Assembly (NCBI RefSeq): GCF_016786215.1
Contig: NZ_JADOBG010000007.1
Coordinates: 62,001-126,000, forward strand
Direction: 5' to 3'
Length of the DNA stretch: 64,000 bases
Source of the DNA: Legionella bononiensis
GTDB taxonomy: Bacteria > Pseudomonadota > Gammaproteobacteria > Legionellales > Legionellaceae
In this document: positions 8,848-19,000 of the stretch, piece after piece
How positions within the stretch are numbered: the first letter of the stretch is position 1
Layout of the letters: each line of letters begins with the position of its first letter
Notes under the pieces: generated by a model
What the model saw: the letters and a program-made list of their open reading frames with translations, nothing else
Told to the model about the DNA's origin: nothing
The model's database searches: none
Translations under genes and position numbers: made by a program

Positions 8848-10275
8848 ATGATGGCTAACAAAATTAAAACTGATGTCGTGGTTTTAGGCAGTGGACCAGG
8901 CGGATATACAGCCGCTTTTAGAGCAGCGGATCTGGGGAAAAAAGTAGTACTGGTTGAGCGATTTGACTCACTAGGCGGTGTGTGTCTCAATGTGGGTTGT
9001 ATCCCTTCAAAAGCACTTCTACATATTGCAAAAGTAGTCGACGAAGCCCATGAAATGGCAGAGCAGGGCGTTGATTTTGGAAAACCCAAACTGGATAACA
9101 AAAAATTAGTTGCCTGGAAAAACTCTGTTGTTTCAAAATTAACAGGTGGTTTAAAAGCCCTCTCCAAACAACGTAAAGTTGAAATACTGACCGGCGTGGG
9201 TAAATTCTCAGGAACTCATCAAGTTACTGTTGAGACTCAAGATGGTCCAGTTGAGGTTGATTTCGAAAATGCCATTATTGCAGTCGGTTCTGAATCAATT
9301 AATTTACCCTTTATCCCAGAAGATAAACGTATATTCAGTTCAACCGGCGCTTTAGAGCTTGCTGATATCAAAGGTAACCTGTTGGTTTTAGGCGGCGGTA
9401 TTATTGGATTGGAAATGGCAACTGTTTATTCTTCACTTGGTGTTGATGTCACCGTTGTTGAATTTATGGATCAGCTAATACCTGGCGCTGATTCTGATTT
9501 GGTTAATGTATTACAAAAGAGAATGATTAAAAAAGGAGTAAAATTCCTGCTCAAAACCAAAGTTACCGCTGTTGAAGCCAAAAAGGACGGTATTTATGTT
9601 TCTATGGAAGGGGAGCATGCAACAGATAAACCGTTATGCTTCCAACAAGTTCTGGTTTCCGTTGGACGAAAACCTAATGGTGGTACGATCAATGCTGAAA
9701 AAGCAGGTGTACACGTTGATGAACGTGGATTTATTAAAGTGGATAATCAACTGAGAACTAATGTTCCTCATATTTTTGCCATTGGTGATGTTGTTGGTCA
9801 ACCGATGTTGGCTCATAAAGCAATTCCAGAAGGTAAAGTAGCAGCTGAAGTCATTGCCGGTAAAAAACATTATTTTGAACCTAAATGCATTGCCAGTGTT
9901 GCTTACACTGATCCCGAACTGGCCTGGGTTGGTTTAACTGAAAAAGAAGCAAAAGAAAAAGGTACTAACTACGAAAAAGCTACATTTCCCTGGGCTGCAA
10001 GTGGCCGGGCATTAAGCATGGGACGTGAAGAAGGAATGACCAAACTATTGTTCTGCCCTGAAACAAACCGTATTCTAGGTGCTGGCATAGTAGGTGTCAA
10101 TGCGGGTGATCTCATTGCAGAAACAGCATTAGCCATCGAAATGTGTTGCGATGTTGAGGATATTGCATTGACAATTCATCCTCATCCCACGTTGTCTGAA
10201 ACTATTGCTCAATCAGCTGAGGCTTTTGAAGGAACAATTACCGATCTTTATTTACCCAAAAAGAAAAAGAAGTAA
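8848..10275 (+). CDS. lpdA: Dihydrolipoyl dehydrogenase (E3)
   Basis: A 475-aa FAD flavoenzyme that reoxidises the dihydrolipoyl groups of 2-oxoacid dehydrogenase complexes with NAD+. Visible features are the N-terminal FAD fold (VVLGSGPGGYTAAFRAADLG), the redox disulfide in GGVCLNVGCIPSKALL, the NAD-binding GGGIIGLEMATVYSSLG, the second FAD motif (HIFAIGDVVGQPMLAHKA) and the C-terminal active-site pair HPHPTLSE. It ends in an unusual Lys run (PKKKKK). Two in-frame ATGs are adjacent (8848 and 8851) and the exact start is ambiguous by one codon. It is the last gene of the PDH operon. Confidence 0.97.
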   Translation: MMANKIKTDVVVLGSGPGGYTAAFRAADLGKKVVLVERFDSLGGVCLNVGCIPSKALLHIAKVVDEAHEMAEQGVDFGKPKLDNKKLVAWKNSVVSKLTGGLKALSKQRKVEILTGVGKFSGTHQVTVETQDGPVEVDFENAIIAVGSESINLPFIPEDKRIFSSTGALELADIKGNLLVLGGGIIGLEMATVYSSLGVDVTVVEFMDQLIPGADSDLVNVLQKRMIKKGVKFLLKTKVTAVEAKKDGIYVSMEGEHATDKPLCFQQVLVSVGRKPNGGTINAEKAGVHVDERGFIKVDNQLRTNVPHIFAIGDVVGQPMLAHKAIPEGKVAAEVIAGKKHYFEPKCIASVAYTDPELAWVGLTEKEAKEKGTNYEKATFPWAASGRALSMGREEGMTKLLFCPETNRILGAGIVGVNAGDLIAETALAIEMCCDVEDIALTIHPHPTLSETIAQSAEAFEGTITDLYLPKKKKK

Positions 10276-10683
10276 TTGGGGGATTATCAGTTAAGTGTAG
10301 TAAGGACTAAAAGCTCCAAAAAATCCAGCTGATGAATGAATGGCCAATGTGCGAGATTTTGTCCATTCATCAAGCAGGGAGATCAACAATCCAGTTAAGC
10401 TCTGTACACACCGTACAGAGCTTAACTGAATGTTTTTCCCAGTAAGAACGTACTCTAATGAATATATGTGAGTTGATTCAAAATACCCTTGCAGTTTAAA
10501 AGTAACGTAATGACACAGAGCACCAAAACAGCACATTATGAATGAGGTATTATTGGTAATTGATACTCATTTTAATTAAGTTATTTAGCATGTGTAGAAA
10601 TTTTATTTTATTAACTTATTTGAAATATATCTATTCCTCATAAATAATCTGTATGTAATGCTGCAAAATACCGGGAGCATCGA
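10276..10683. other. Intergenic region lpdA-rimI
   Basis: The 408 bp contain the perfect hairpin at 10392-10428. The rest is AT-rich and shows no convincing gene. The last 100 bp before the rimI ribosome binding site (GGGAG at about 10674) probably carry its promoter. Confidence 0.6.
10392..10428 (+). terminator. Strong hairpin terminator of the PDH operon
   Basis: Perfect 16-bp inverted repeat (left arm 10392-10407, right arm 10413-10428) around the 5-nt loop ACACC, followed within a few bases by TGTTTTTC. It lies 117 nt after lpdA. The length and perfection of the stem are above average for a bacterial terminator. Confidence 0.7.
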
Positions 10684-11148
10684 ATGATACTTAACATTCG
10701 TCGTATGAAAGAATCAGATATAGACAATGTGTATTCTATTGAAACTAATGTTCATATTGCTCCATGGAGTAAAGATATATTAAGAGACTGTGTTTTGGTT
10801 GGCTATGATTGCCGCGTGCTTGAAATAAACAATGGCGATAGTCCAATTCTTGGCGGATATATTATTTCCCGAATAAGTAACAATAGTTGCCATATTTTAA
10901 ATTTTTGTATTGCCAAACCACTTCAGTCAAAAGGATTGGGGAGAAAACTATTACAAACGGTGCTTTATTCCTTGTCAAAATTTACAGACACGAAACATGT
11001 AGTTCTGGAAGTTAGGCCAAGTAATTATACTGCTATACATCTATATGAATCTTTAGGTTTTGAAACCGTTGAAATTAAAAAAGATTATTATAAAGATAAC
11101 AACGGGGTAGAAGATGCGATCCTTCTTAAAAAAAATCTTAACAGCTAA
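10684..11148 (+). CDS. rimI: Ribosomal protein S18-alanine N-acetyltransferase (RimI-like GNAT)
   Basis: A 154-aa GNAT-fold acetyltransferase, close to the usual RimI length. The N-terminus (IRRMKESDIDNVYSIETNVH.APWS) is the RimI substrate-loop region. The acetyl-CoA motif A is AKPLQSKGLGRKLLQTVL. The C-terminal VRPSNYTAIHLYESLGFETV is the RimI-type motif with the catalytic-base Glu region and the Tyr that protonates the leaving CoA. RimI acetylates the N-terminus of ribosomal protein bS18. It is monocistronic here, well separated from both neighbours. Confidence 0.88.
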   Translation: MILNIRRMKESDIDNVYSIETNVHIAPWSKDILRDCVLVGYDCRVLEINNGDSPILGGYIISRISNNSCHILNFCIAKPLQSKGLGRKLLQTVLYSLSKFTDTKHVVLEVRPSNYTAIHLYESLGFETVEIKKDYYKDNNGVEDAILLKKNLNS

Positions 11149-11886
11149 TGCTTGTTTCTTTGAAAATATGAAATACAGTTTTTAATAGTATAATAAATAA
11201 AAATTTTAAAAAATCTCAAATTTAGCATGTAATTTAATATTAGATTTGTTATTATACATCCCCAATTTCAATTTATTCACGTTCTTACATCCTGTGGATA
11301 AATCCAGCATATTCTCATAAAACTCTGCATTTATTATTTCTATGTTTCTTGAAGACTCAGGCTATATATGAGCTATAGCTTCAGTTTACATCTACTATTT
11401 TAATTGTGTTATCCACAAATTCTGTGGATAACCTTGTGCATAGAGTTGTGAATTCATTGATAAATAAGCTCATTTCAAAACTGCATCATAATCAACCATA
11501 ATATTTTTTTTCAACCCCAATACAACATGACCACTTCCTTGAAATTGGTTGTAATTGATTGAGCTGAGTATTTAAAATTGATATTCAAGTATACATATAA
11601 GAGCTGATACACGTTTTGAGAACTCTATTGATGAAGTAGGTTAAATGGAGGCAAATGCATCGATACAACACACCTTGCCAGTTATTGACAGTTCAGGCAA
11701 ACAAGCATACAATTGTACTTTTTTTAAACTTAATGCCGCTTCGAAAATCAAAAGGATTGTTAAAATGGTAGTATCTGCAACAATAAATCATAAGTAAATT
11801 GTACAGAATATTCCAGTGTTTTAATTTAAACATATACTATATAGAACTGATTAATAAAGGAATTTTTTCGAGTTGGCTCCTGAGAA
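11149..11886. other. Long AT-rich intergenic region with DnaA boxes
   Basis: The 738 bp are very AT-rich and hold no convincing gene. Three perfect copies of the DnaA-box 9-mer lie between 11293 and 11431 (listed separately). A 50-codon open frame at 11645-11797 has no good ribosome binding site and I do not call it. The region also probably contains the promoter of the large downstream gene. Confidence 0.6.
11293..11431. promoter_or_regulatory. Cluster of three perfect DnaA boxes, two as a palindrome
   Basis: TGTGGATAA at 11293-11301, TTATCCACA at 11409-11417 and TGTGGATAA at 11423-11431 all match the strict DnaA-box consensus on one strand or the other. The last two form a perfect inverted repeat with 10-bp arms (11408-11417 and 11423-11432) and a 5-nt AATTC spacer. 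No dnaA, gidA, rpmH or parAB gene is nearby, so this is probably not the main oriC. It could be a DnaA-titration or DnaA-regulated site. Confidence 0.55.
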
Positions 11887-11898
11887 GTGGAGCTTACC

Positions 11899-14800
11899 AT
11901 GCCTAAACATAATGATTTGCATGCCTTACTGCAAGTTTTGTTAGATGAACCAGTAGCACAAAATCGAGATTATTTCTTGTTCATGCTGGGAACAGATACC
12001 GTATATACCCATAGACCTACATACCCACATCAACTTACAAAAGATACAGTAGTTCCTAAAGAACAGAGAGCCTATGTCAATGGCGAATCCTTATCTTATA
12101 TGGCGAGAGTGGTTGCTGACAGGCTAGGAGAAAACGATCCTGAAATTAATATAGATCAACCCTTATCATTCAGCACACCATCGGTAGATGTTGTGAATGG
12201 ACCAACAACTCTTGGTTCCGAGGTTGGCGAGCGTATAGCCCAGGGGGTTTTTCTCATACTAAAAGCCCTTGCTGAAGGGAAACAAAACATTCAAATATCT
12301 GCTCACAGTCGTGGAGCTGTAGAATCTATACTTATCGCTCATGAAATTGAACGAATCAAAACAGAACTTAACACAAAACCTTCTCAAACCATTCATCAAA
12401 TAATGGCTAACTCACCATGTACTTATACTTCAAAGGCTGTGAAGAAGCTCTTTGCTGACGTGAAGGAGTCCCCTGAGGTAAGGACAAAACTGGCTGATCG
12501 ACTATCATCTGCTAAAATCAATATGTTTTTAATGGATCCTGTTCCCGGTGGAAGCTGGCGAGGTATTGGTAAATTTGTCGCCTGGAGGGATGAGAGATTT
12601 TATGTTAAACCACCATGTTCCAATGCAGAATTATTAATTTTCCGTGATGAACGTACCCGTTGTTTTATCCCCATAAAATTCAAAGATCAGACACCATTAA
12701 TTTTGCCAGGACATCATGGTACCGCAAGTGGAAATCTTTATACCCAACAGTTTGATGATATTACAGTTAGTGGAGATGACAAAGATTCATCCTTGGTCCA
12801 AAAATTAGCGATTGTCAAATTACTAAATTTCATCAACAACAGTACAGGTCTCTTTGATAGAGTGACCTCTCCTGTAGCTCTGGAACATCCGGCATTGGAT
12901 GAAGTTGCAAATCAATTTTTTTCGGCAGGGAAACAAGATCGAGTCGAACTGTTATTGGAGATCTATAAAAAAATACAGATTAATGATAAAGCATACCGAT
13001 ATTTTAATGGTACATCATATGCGTATCTGGGTAGTGAAGCATCCAGTTCAGGTGCTCGATACATACATGCCGATGGGCACAACTATACTTCTTTAGACTC
13101 GTTATCTCCATCTTTAGGTGGTCAATTCATTAATAAAGAACATGCATTTTTATATTTGCTCAAACACATGGAATTTAAGGTGCATAGTGATGAATATCAA
13201 CCCGACGCACTTATCACTCAATTAGGTAATGTTCTTAATAGTATATTCACCGGATATGTTCAAGCTCTAGAACCCAAAGCAGCGGATATGTCTAGTAGTT
13301 TAGCAATGCATTCGCAAGCTTTATTAGATTCTGAAGCAGATCGTAAAGCAACCTTCGAAGCAATCTCCGTATTTTTAGAATCGATTAGTCAGAAGTATTT
13401 ACGCAATCATCTATCTTTAGAAGTGAAAACAAATTTATTAGCAGAAATTGATAAAGTTTTTGCCACCTTGCAACAATTCAAAAGACAACCTCAGGATGCT
13501 CCGATCAATAAAATTATTGATGAGTGTGATTTAATCTTACGCTCCAGTTTAAAAAATACAGCACAAATACACTATGTTTCACTTATTGATCAATCTAACG
13601 AACTGAATGCTCGACTAAAAAATTATTTAGTACCCAATACACAATTTAAGGAATCATTTAACATATTCCTTGAACAACTAGGTTTAGCAGCAACAGAAGA
13701 AAACGAACGCTCTTATATAATCAGGTCAGTAATTAATGCATTAAAAGAAGTTTCCCCCGTAACAGTCATTAACATCAAAACTGTTTTAAATGAACAGCTT
13801 CAAGCATTACAGGATGGTGACCATTTAGAAAAGCGTAAGGCTTTAGCGCAAATTTTAGAGTGCACGTTAAAAAAAGAATGCAATCTGGACCGCTATTTTG
13901 AATTGGATACTGTAGATGATGCTTCTTCTCTGACTGAGCTGGATCTGCTGTATGACAATATTGATACGTTAATTAATGGCTTTGATCATGTCAAACATTT
14001 AGCAGGAGCGCAGCCTATTGATATCAATATTGAACTTTTGTCCACACATAGAGACAGGGTAATCAAACTTGCAGCTGAAATTTTAATCAAAAAGAATTGG
14101 GATCTGCATGATAAACCAGCTAACATCAAAGATGTTTTTTTTCAAAAAGTGAAGGCTCAAGCCATAGCTTTGGGAGGTGTAAATCCCGAAGTTGCTGATT
14201 TATTTAAAGATATAAAAATTTTAAGATCACATCTGAATGAAAACAGTGAGAGAATAGAGCAATTATCCAGAGCACAACAGGACCAAAATCTGCATATAAA
14301 GGACTTATATCGCCAAAATCAACAAGTACACGAGATAGCTAATCTAAATAAATCACATCTGGAACGTTTGACTAATGAATCAAATCAAACTAAAGAAGCA
14401 TATAGAATAGAAACCGAACAACTAAAACGGCAACAACAGCAGTTAACGATACAACTGTCCGAAAGCCAATCGGCTCTGCAACGCTTGACGGAGCAATTAT
14501 CTGAAAATAAAAGCTCCAATGCGCTTGAAGTGGAACAGTTAAGGACGGAACAACTGCAATTAACCCAACAACTGAAGGACAGAACCCAACAACTGAAGGA
14601 CAGCAAAGCTGCTTTGGAACGACTGAACGAAGAGTACAGCCAAAACAAGGAAGAGCGCAGTGCTGAAACCGAACAACTAAAACGGCAACAACAGCAGTTA
14701 ACGACACAACTGTCCGAAAGCCAATCGGCTCTGCAACGCTTGACTGATGAGTTGACTGAAAATAAAAGTGCCAATGCGCATGAAGTAGAGCAGTTAAAAG

Positions 14801-15645
14801 AGGCACAAATCCAATTAACCCAGCAACTGACTGAAAGTAAAGCCGCTTTGGAAGAACTTAATGCTCAGTTATTGGAAAATAAAAATTCCAATGCGCGTGA
14901 AGTAGCGGAGTTAAAAAAGGAACAACTTCAATTAATTCAGCAAATTTCTGAAGACAGGGTGAATCAAGGTCAATTAGCTACAGAATTAGAGCGGATTAAA
15001 CAAAGTTTCGCAAAAGAGCTTTTAAACATTCAGCAAAATCAAACTCAGCGAATCCAACACAATTCAGAGGAACATCAAAAACAGATCAAAGCTCAGGAGC
15101 GATTAATACAGCAATTAGTTTCCCCTAAAGAAATGACCTGCACACAACTTATAGAAACAAAGTTAATACCTTTAACTAAAGGATATCTTGATCACTTACT
15201 TAATGAAGCAAAGAGACTTAATCCATCGATTAATGCCAAAACATCATATGATATTTTGCCCGATCTCTCTGGTGATGAATCAGACCAGCAAAAATACCTA
15301 ATGATAGCTAATAAATACACTATCTCTAAGAATCTTTTAAACCAATTGGAAGATAAGGATGCTATTCCTTTACCAAGTGACCGTATTACACAATTCGCCC
15401 AGACATTAAAAAATAATAATGCTCAGTTAAAGCAGCATCGCGATTCAGAATGGATGCAGTTTTTCAAGAATTGTATGGTAAGTATTGGAATAATTTGTAC
15501 AGGAATAATCCCCGGGCTGATTGCACTCGCAGCGTATTCCAGCTATACGGGTAAATCGCCTCTATTCTTTACGCGATCACAAGGCGATGAATACTCACAT
15601 CAAGTAGCAGACAAGTTAGACTATTTGCCAATATCAGTTAAATAA
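11899..15645 (+). CDS. Giant alpha/beta-hydrolase-like / coiled-coil protein, putative Dot/Icm effector (paralog 1)
   Basis: A 1248-aa protein with no family name I can give. The N-terminal 300 residues look like an alpha/beta-hydrolase of the DUF2235/Tle phospholipase type: LGTDTVYTHRP, NGPTTLGSEVGERI, nucleophile elbow ISAHSRGAVES (Ser137), acid candidate in FLMDPVPGG, and His candidate in LPGHHGTASGN. Residues of about 770-1080 are a Gln/Glu-rich coiled coil with near-identical internal repeats. The C-terminus has a hydrophobic segment (SIGIICTGIIPGLIALAAYSS). I chose ATG 11899 (GGAG 6 nt upstream) over the GTG at 11887. The neighbour at 16017 is a paralog with the same order of domains. 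Effector status is inferred from architecture and genus. Confidence 0.8.
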   Translation: MPKHNDLHALLQVLLDEPVAQNRDYFLFMLGTDTVYTHRPTYPHQLTKDTVVPKEQRAYVNGESLSYMARVVADRLGENDPEINIDQPLSFSTPSVDVVNGPTTLGSEVGERIAQGVFLILKALAEGKQNIQISAHSRGAVESILIAHEIERIKTELNTKPSQTIHQIMANSPCTYTSKAVKKLFADVKESPEVRTKLADRLSSAKINMFLMDPVPGGSWRGIGKFVAWRDERFYVKPPCSNAELLIFRDERTRCFIPIKFKDQTPLILPGHHGTASGNLYTQQFDDITVSGDDKDSSLVQKLAIVKLLNFINNSTGLFDRVTSPVALEHPALDEVANQFFSAGKQDRVELLLEIYKKIQINDKAYRYFNGTSYAYLGSEASSSGARYIHADGHNYTSLDSLSPSLGGQFINKEHAFLYLLKHMEFKVHSDEYQPDALITQLGNVLNSIFTGYVQALEPKAADMSSSLAMHSQALLDSEADRKATFEAISVFLESISQKYLRNHLSLEVKTNLLAEIDKVFATLQQFKRQPQDAPINKIIDECDLILRSSLKNTAQIHYVSLIDQSNELNARLKNYLVPNTQFKESFNIFLEQLGLAATEENERSYIIRSVINALKEVSPVTVINIKTVLNEQLQALQDGDHLEKRKALAQILECTLKKECNLDRYFELDTVDDASSLTELDLLYDNIDTLINGFDHVKHLAGAQPIDINIELLSTHRDRVIKLAAEILIKKNWDLHDKPANIKDVFFQKVKAQAIALGGVNPEVADLFKDIKILRSHLNENSERIEQLSRAQQDQNLHIKDLYRQNQQVHEIANLNKSHLERLTNESNQTKEAYRIETEQLKRQQQQLTIQLSESQSALQRLTEQLSENKSSNALEVEQLRTEQLQLTQQLKDRTQQLKDSKAALERLNEEYSQNKEERSAETEQLKRQQQQLTTQLSESQSALQRLTDELTENKSANAHEVEQLKEAQIQLTQQLTESKAALEELNAQLLENKNSNAREVAELKKEQLQLIQQISEDRVNQGQLATELERIKQSFAKELLNIQQNQTQRIQHNSEEHQKQIKAQERLIQQLVSPKEMTCTQLIETKLIPLTKGYLDHLLNEAKRLNPSINAKTSYDILPDLSGDESDQQKYLMIANKYTISKNLLNQLEDKDAIPLPSDRITQFAQTLKNNNAQLKQHRDSEWMQFFKNCMVSIGIICTGIIPGLIALAAYSSYTGKSPLFFTRSQGDEYSHQVADKLDYLPISVK
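14410..14743 (+). repeat. Near-identical intragenic coiled-coil repeats
   Basis: The 79 bases 14410-14488 recur at 14665-14743 with one mismatch, giving a unit spacing of 255 nt (85 codons). Between them is a 20-base direct duplication (14563-14582 and 14584-14603, period 21 nt). Both encode Gln/Lys-rich coiled coil (TEQLKRQQQQLT). Near-identity at DNA level points to recent expansion. Confidence 0.85.
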
Positions 15646-16016
15646 AATAGTACTCTTCTCTATACTCTTCAAACTAAAAGTTGTTGAAATTAGGGACTGT
15701 TGACAACTGCTTTATAACGCCTACTTGGTGCGGCTTGTCCGCGCCATCCATAAGATCTCTGGATACCGAGGACAAGCCGCGGTACGTAGGCGTTTGCGGG
15801 TAATTGAACAAATAAATTGTCAAAAGACCCTAATAAAGTTCAACAGCTTTTTCTTGTCGCACGATAAATAACCATAAGTAGCGATACTAGAGCACATGTC
15901 CAAAAAACCACGAATTTTGGAACTAATTAATTTTCTTACACTGTTGTTGTCTCATTTAACACTCCCTTAATGATCATATAATATACTAAAAGGACACGAT
16001 AAAATCAGAGAATCCA
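15646..16016. other. Intergenic region between the two giant paralogs
   Basis: The 371 bp carry the GC-rich palindromic repeat at 15717-15793. The remainder is AT-rich with no convincing gene. The part next to 16017 probably holds a separate promoter for the second paralog. Confidence 0.55.
15717..15793. repeat. REP-like palindromic intergenic repeat
   Basis: Imperfect inverted repeat: outer arms ACGCCTAC/GTAGGCGT, inner arms GCGGCTTGTCC/GGACAAGCCGC, and an inner ATCC/GGAT pair near an AGATCT centre. It is clearly more GC-rich than its surroundings. The layout is that of a small non-coding dispersed palindrome (REP/MITE-like) or stable RNA hairpin. Confidence 0.7.
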
Positions 16017-19000
16017 ATGACTTTTACTTTGACACTATTAGGAACAGATACAGCTTATTCACCAAGTCATGTTGACAATGCATACGATAAAGCAGAAACA
16101 TTAAGTTATGTATCAACTATGATTCATGGTGTTCAGCTAAAACAAGACGATGTCACACAATTCAGGAACACACATGTTGCTGTCATAAATGGTCCAACTA
16201 CATTGGGGCAAGAAGTAGGTGATAGAATTGCTCGTGGTGTACAAGCAATACTTGAAGCAATGAGTCGTGGCGAAGAAAATATCAGCATTATAGCGCATAG
16301 CCGCGGCGCTGTTGAAGCGATTCTTGTAGCTCATGAACTGGAACGTATTCAAACTCTCCTATCAAATCCTGATTATGACAAGTCCCAATTAACTAACAGT
16401 GTATGTAAATACACTAGAGCAGCAATGAACGGGCAACACAGTGCTGCTTTATCCGAAATCGACCTTGATAAAGTTGCTGAGCATATCGGTAAAGCGAAAT
16501 TATCCATATTAAATATCGATCCGGTTCCCGGTGGCAATTTTATGGTTATCACTCATGCATCAAGCCTTGCCTGGAGAGATCCACGATTCTATACAGTTCC
16601 CAAGATTGTTTCAGAATATGAACAATATACTTATGAAAACGAAAGAACACGATGCTTTAAACCTATTGTCCCCAAGTGCGCCTCTTCTGAAACGAAATTT
16701 ACGCTCAATAGCTTGCCTGGCCATCATGGAACTGGTTCAGGAAACCTTTCGGATCAACAAAGGAAACTAGAGCCGAATGGTTCAACTGATCACGTACAGG
16801 AACTGGTAATAATCAAAATTATAGATTTTCTAAAAAGGCACGATGTCGCGCTTAGCCCAGTCGAAAATCCAGATGATCCTTTTGCACACTTAATCGCACA
16901 GTTATTTCCAGAAGGACAATATTCCCCTGACTTTGATAAACAAGTTCAATTGTTATACTACCGATTATATAACGACATCATTAAGAATAGAGAAGCATAC
17001 CGTCATTTTAATACAACATCCTATCCCACATTAGGACAGGAACAAGCGTTTATCAAACGCATCTGGAATGTCCTGGATCAACGTATAGTCCATTACCAAG
17101 CTCATAATGATACTTATCTTGAATCCATTGTCCCAGCAGTACCCGGTGGACATTTTTTAAATTATGAACATGCCCGCATTCATCTAAATCAGGAGTTAGG
17201 TCTAAAAGACGATTTACCTTTAAGTGAAACAATCAATCAATCCGTAGATCGATTTATCACTCTGTGTCGACACAAAAAGGCGCTGAGTGATTTGAAAGAT
17301 AAACCTGTTGCGCCCGAAAATATATCCGCGTCTGTTGTATTGGATAAATTTGTAGCCACACTTGATACAAAAGAAGGATTTGGACTTCTATTAGATGGAT
17401 TAGGAATGTTAATCGAAGAGGTGAGAAGACCTTATTTGCAGGATGAATTTACCGATCCAAACGAAAGAGAGGCTCTATATTATGCAGTTCAAAAAGCATT
17501 TGTAGCGTTTAAAGAATTGGCAAAAGATCCTGGCAACGAATTGGCGCAAAAGATCAATGAGGTATTAAATACAAGCCTTGAATCCACGTTGACAATGAAA
17601 CAAAAATCATTAAAAGAAGATTACAAAGGTATTGCTGTAAAATTGAAGGGGAATGCATTTTTTACAGTTCTACAAAATAAAATTCAAGAGATTAGCACCC
17701 ATTTAAATGAACAATCTGAAGGGACAAATATTAATGAATATCAACTCGACATTAAGTTAAAACAGACCCTGAAGGCAATAGAGGAATTGAGCTCACACAA
17801 TCATAACCCTCAAGTTCTCAAATCGTTTATTGAACAAGAACTTCTTTCATATAAGGAGTTTGCTGGTGGAATGGAATTAGAACATGAGACAGCCCCAACT
17901 CAAAACTCTCTTGAATGGGTTAATCTGGTTATGAATGAAGCCCTTGATGACAGCATTAACTATGAAGTTGAAAATATGATGGCTGAAGCGATTAAAGTGC
18001 ATCAACATCTGGAACAATTCAGAAAAGGGTTACCTGATTTCAAAGCATTAAATGCTGAGCTGGATTACAGCAATTGGGAAAATGACCTTGAAGAGCAAAG
18101 AGATCATTTAATTCGATTAATTGCTCAATACATTGTAAAAGAAGGATTGGATCTTCATAAAGACATTAAGCCATTATTCATAAATAATGATGATTTATAT
18201 GCTCAAATTGAAGGGCTTGCTATTGGATTAGGGGCAGTAAATCCGGCGAATATCAAAATAGACCAACTTAATTCAGAAATTGAAGAACTTCAATCACAAC
18301 TTCGAGATCTGGCGGATCAGAATAAAACACTGGAAGAGAGCGTTATCGAGTTGCATTCTGTACAAAGCTCACTATTACGAGATAATTCCACTATACAAAG
18401 AGAAAATGAAGTTCTTAGAGCCAATATTTCAAACCTTTCAGTAGAGAATGTCGTACTTGAAAACAGAGTTCAGGAGCAAGCTCAAAGAGCATTTAAAAAT
18501 GTCAGTGTTACAGAGAATGAAAACAGGCGTCTAAAAGAACTATTAAATAATGATACTGAATTACAATGTCAATTATTGGTTAAAACCAAACTCATTCCTT
18601 TAACTCAGGAGTATCTAATACATCTTGCAACTGAAATAAAACAAACAGTTAATCCCGACCTTGTAATTAACAAACAAAATCTATCGAATGTTATTGAAGA
18701 GATTCATAAAATAAACGTATGGCCTGAAAAAGAGTCCACCTCAATTCTGAAGAAAAAGTTTGATATTGTGAGCGGATTATATGAGCATCTTAATGATCAA
18801 TCGATTAAAAAACCCAGCGATAAAGTTGTCGAGTTTTATACCAAATTAAATGATGCTAATGAGGACATTAAACAACATAAAGATCCTAAATGGCAAAGAT
18901 ACATTGCAAATACAGCTGCTGTATTAGGCATCATTCTGACAGGAATATTACCTGGTCTGGCCGTTTTGGCAATCTTTTCAGCAGTGACCGGTAACTCACC

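Noticed and set aside
11293..11431. Chromosomal replication origin
   Set aside because: Only three DnaA boxes and no dnaA, dnaN, rpmH, gidA or parAB nearby, so I report it as a DnaA-box cluster and not as oriC.
11645..11797. 50-codon plus-strand frame in the DnaA-box gap
   Set aside because: Weak ribosome binding site and no recognisable similarity. It could be a small peptide, but nothing supports it.
14385..14806. Two long antisense frames (about 130 codons each) rich in Cys or Ser
   Set aside because: They are mirror images of the Gln/Glu coiled-coil repeat of the large plus-strand gene; repeats lacking stop codons produce such shadows.
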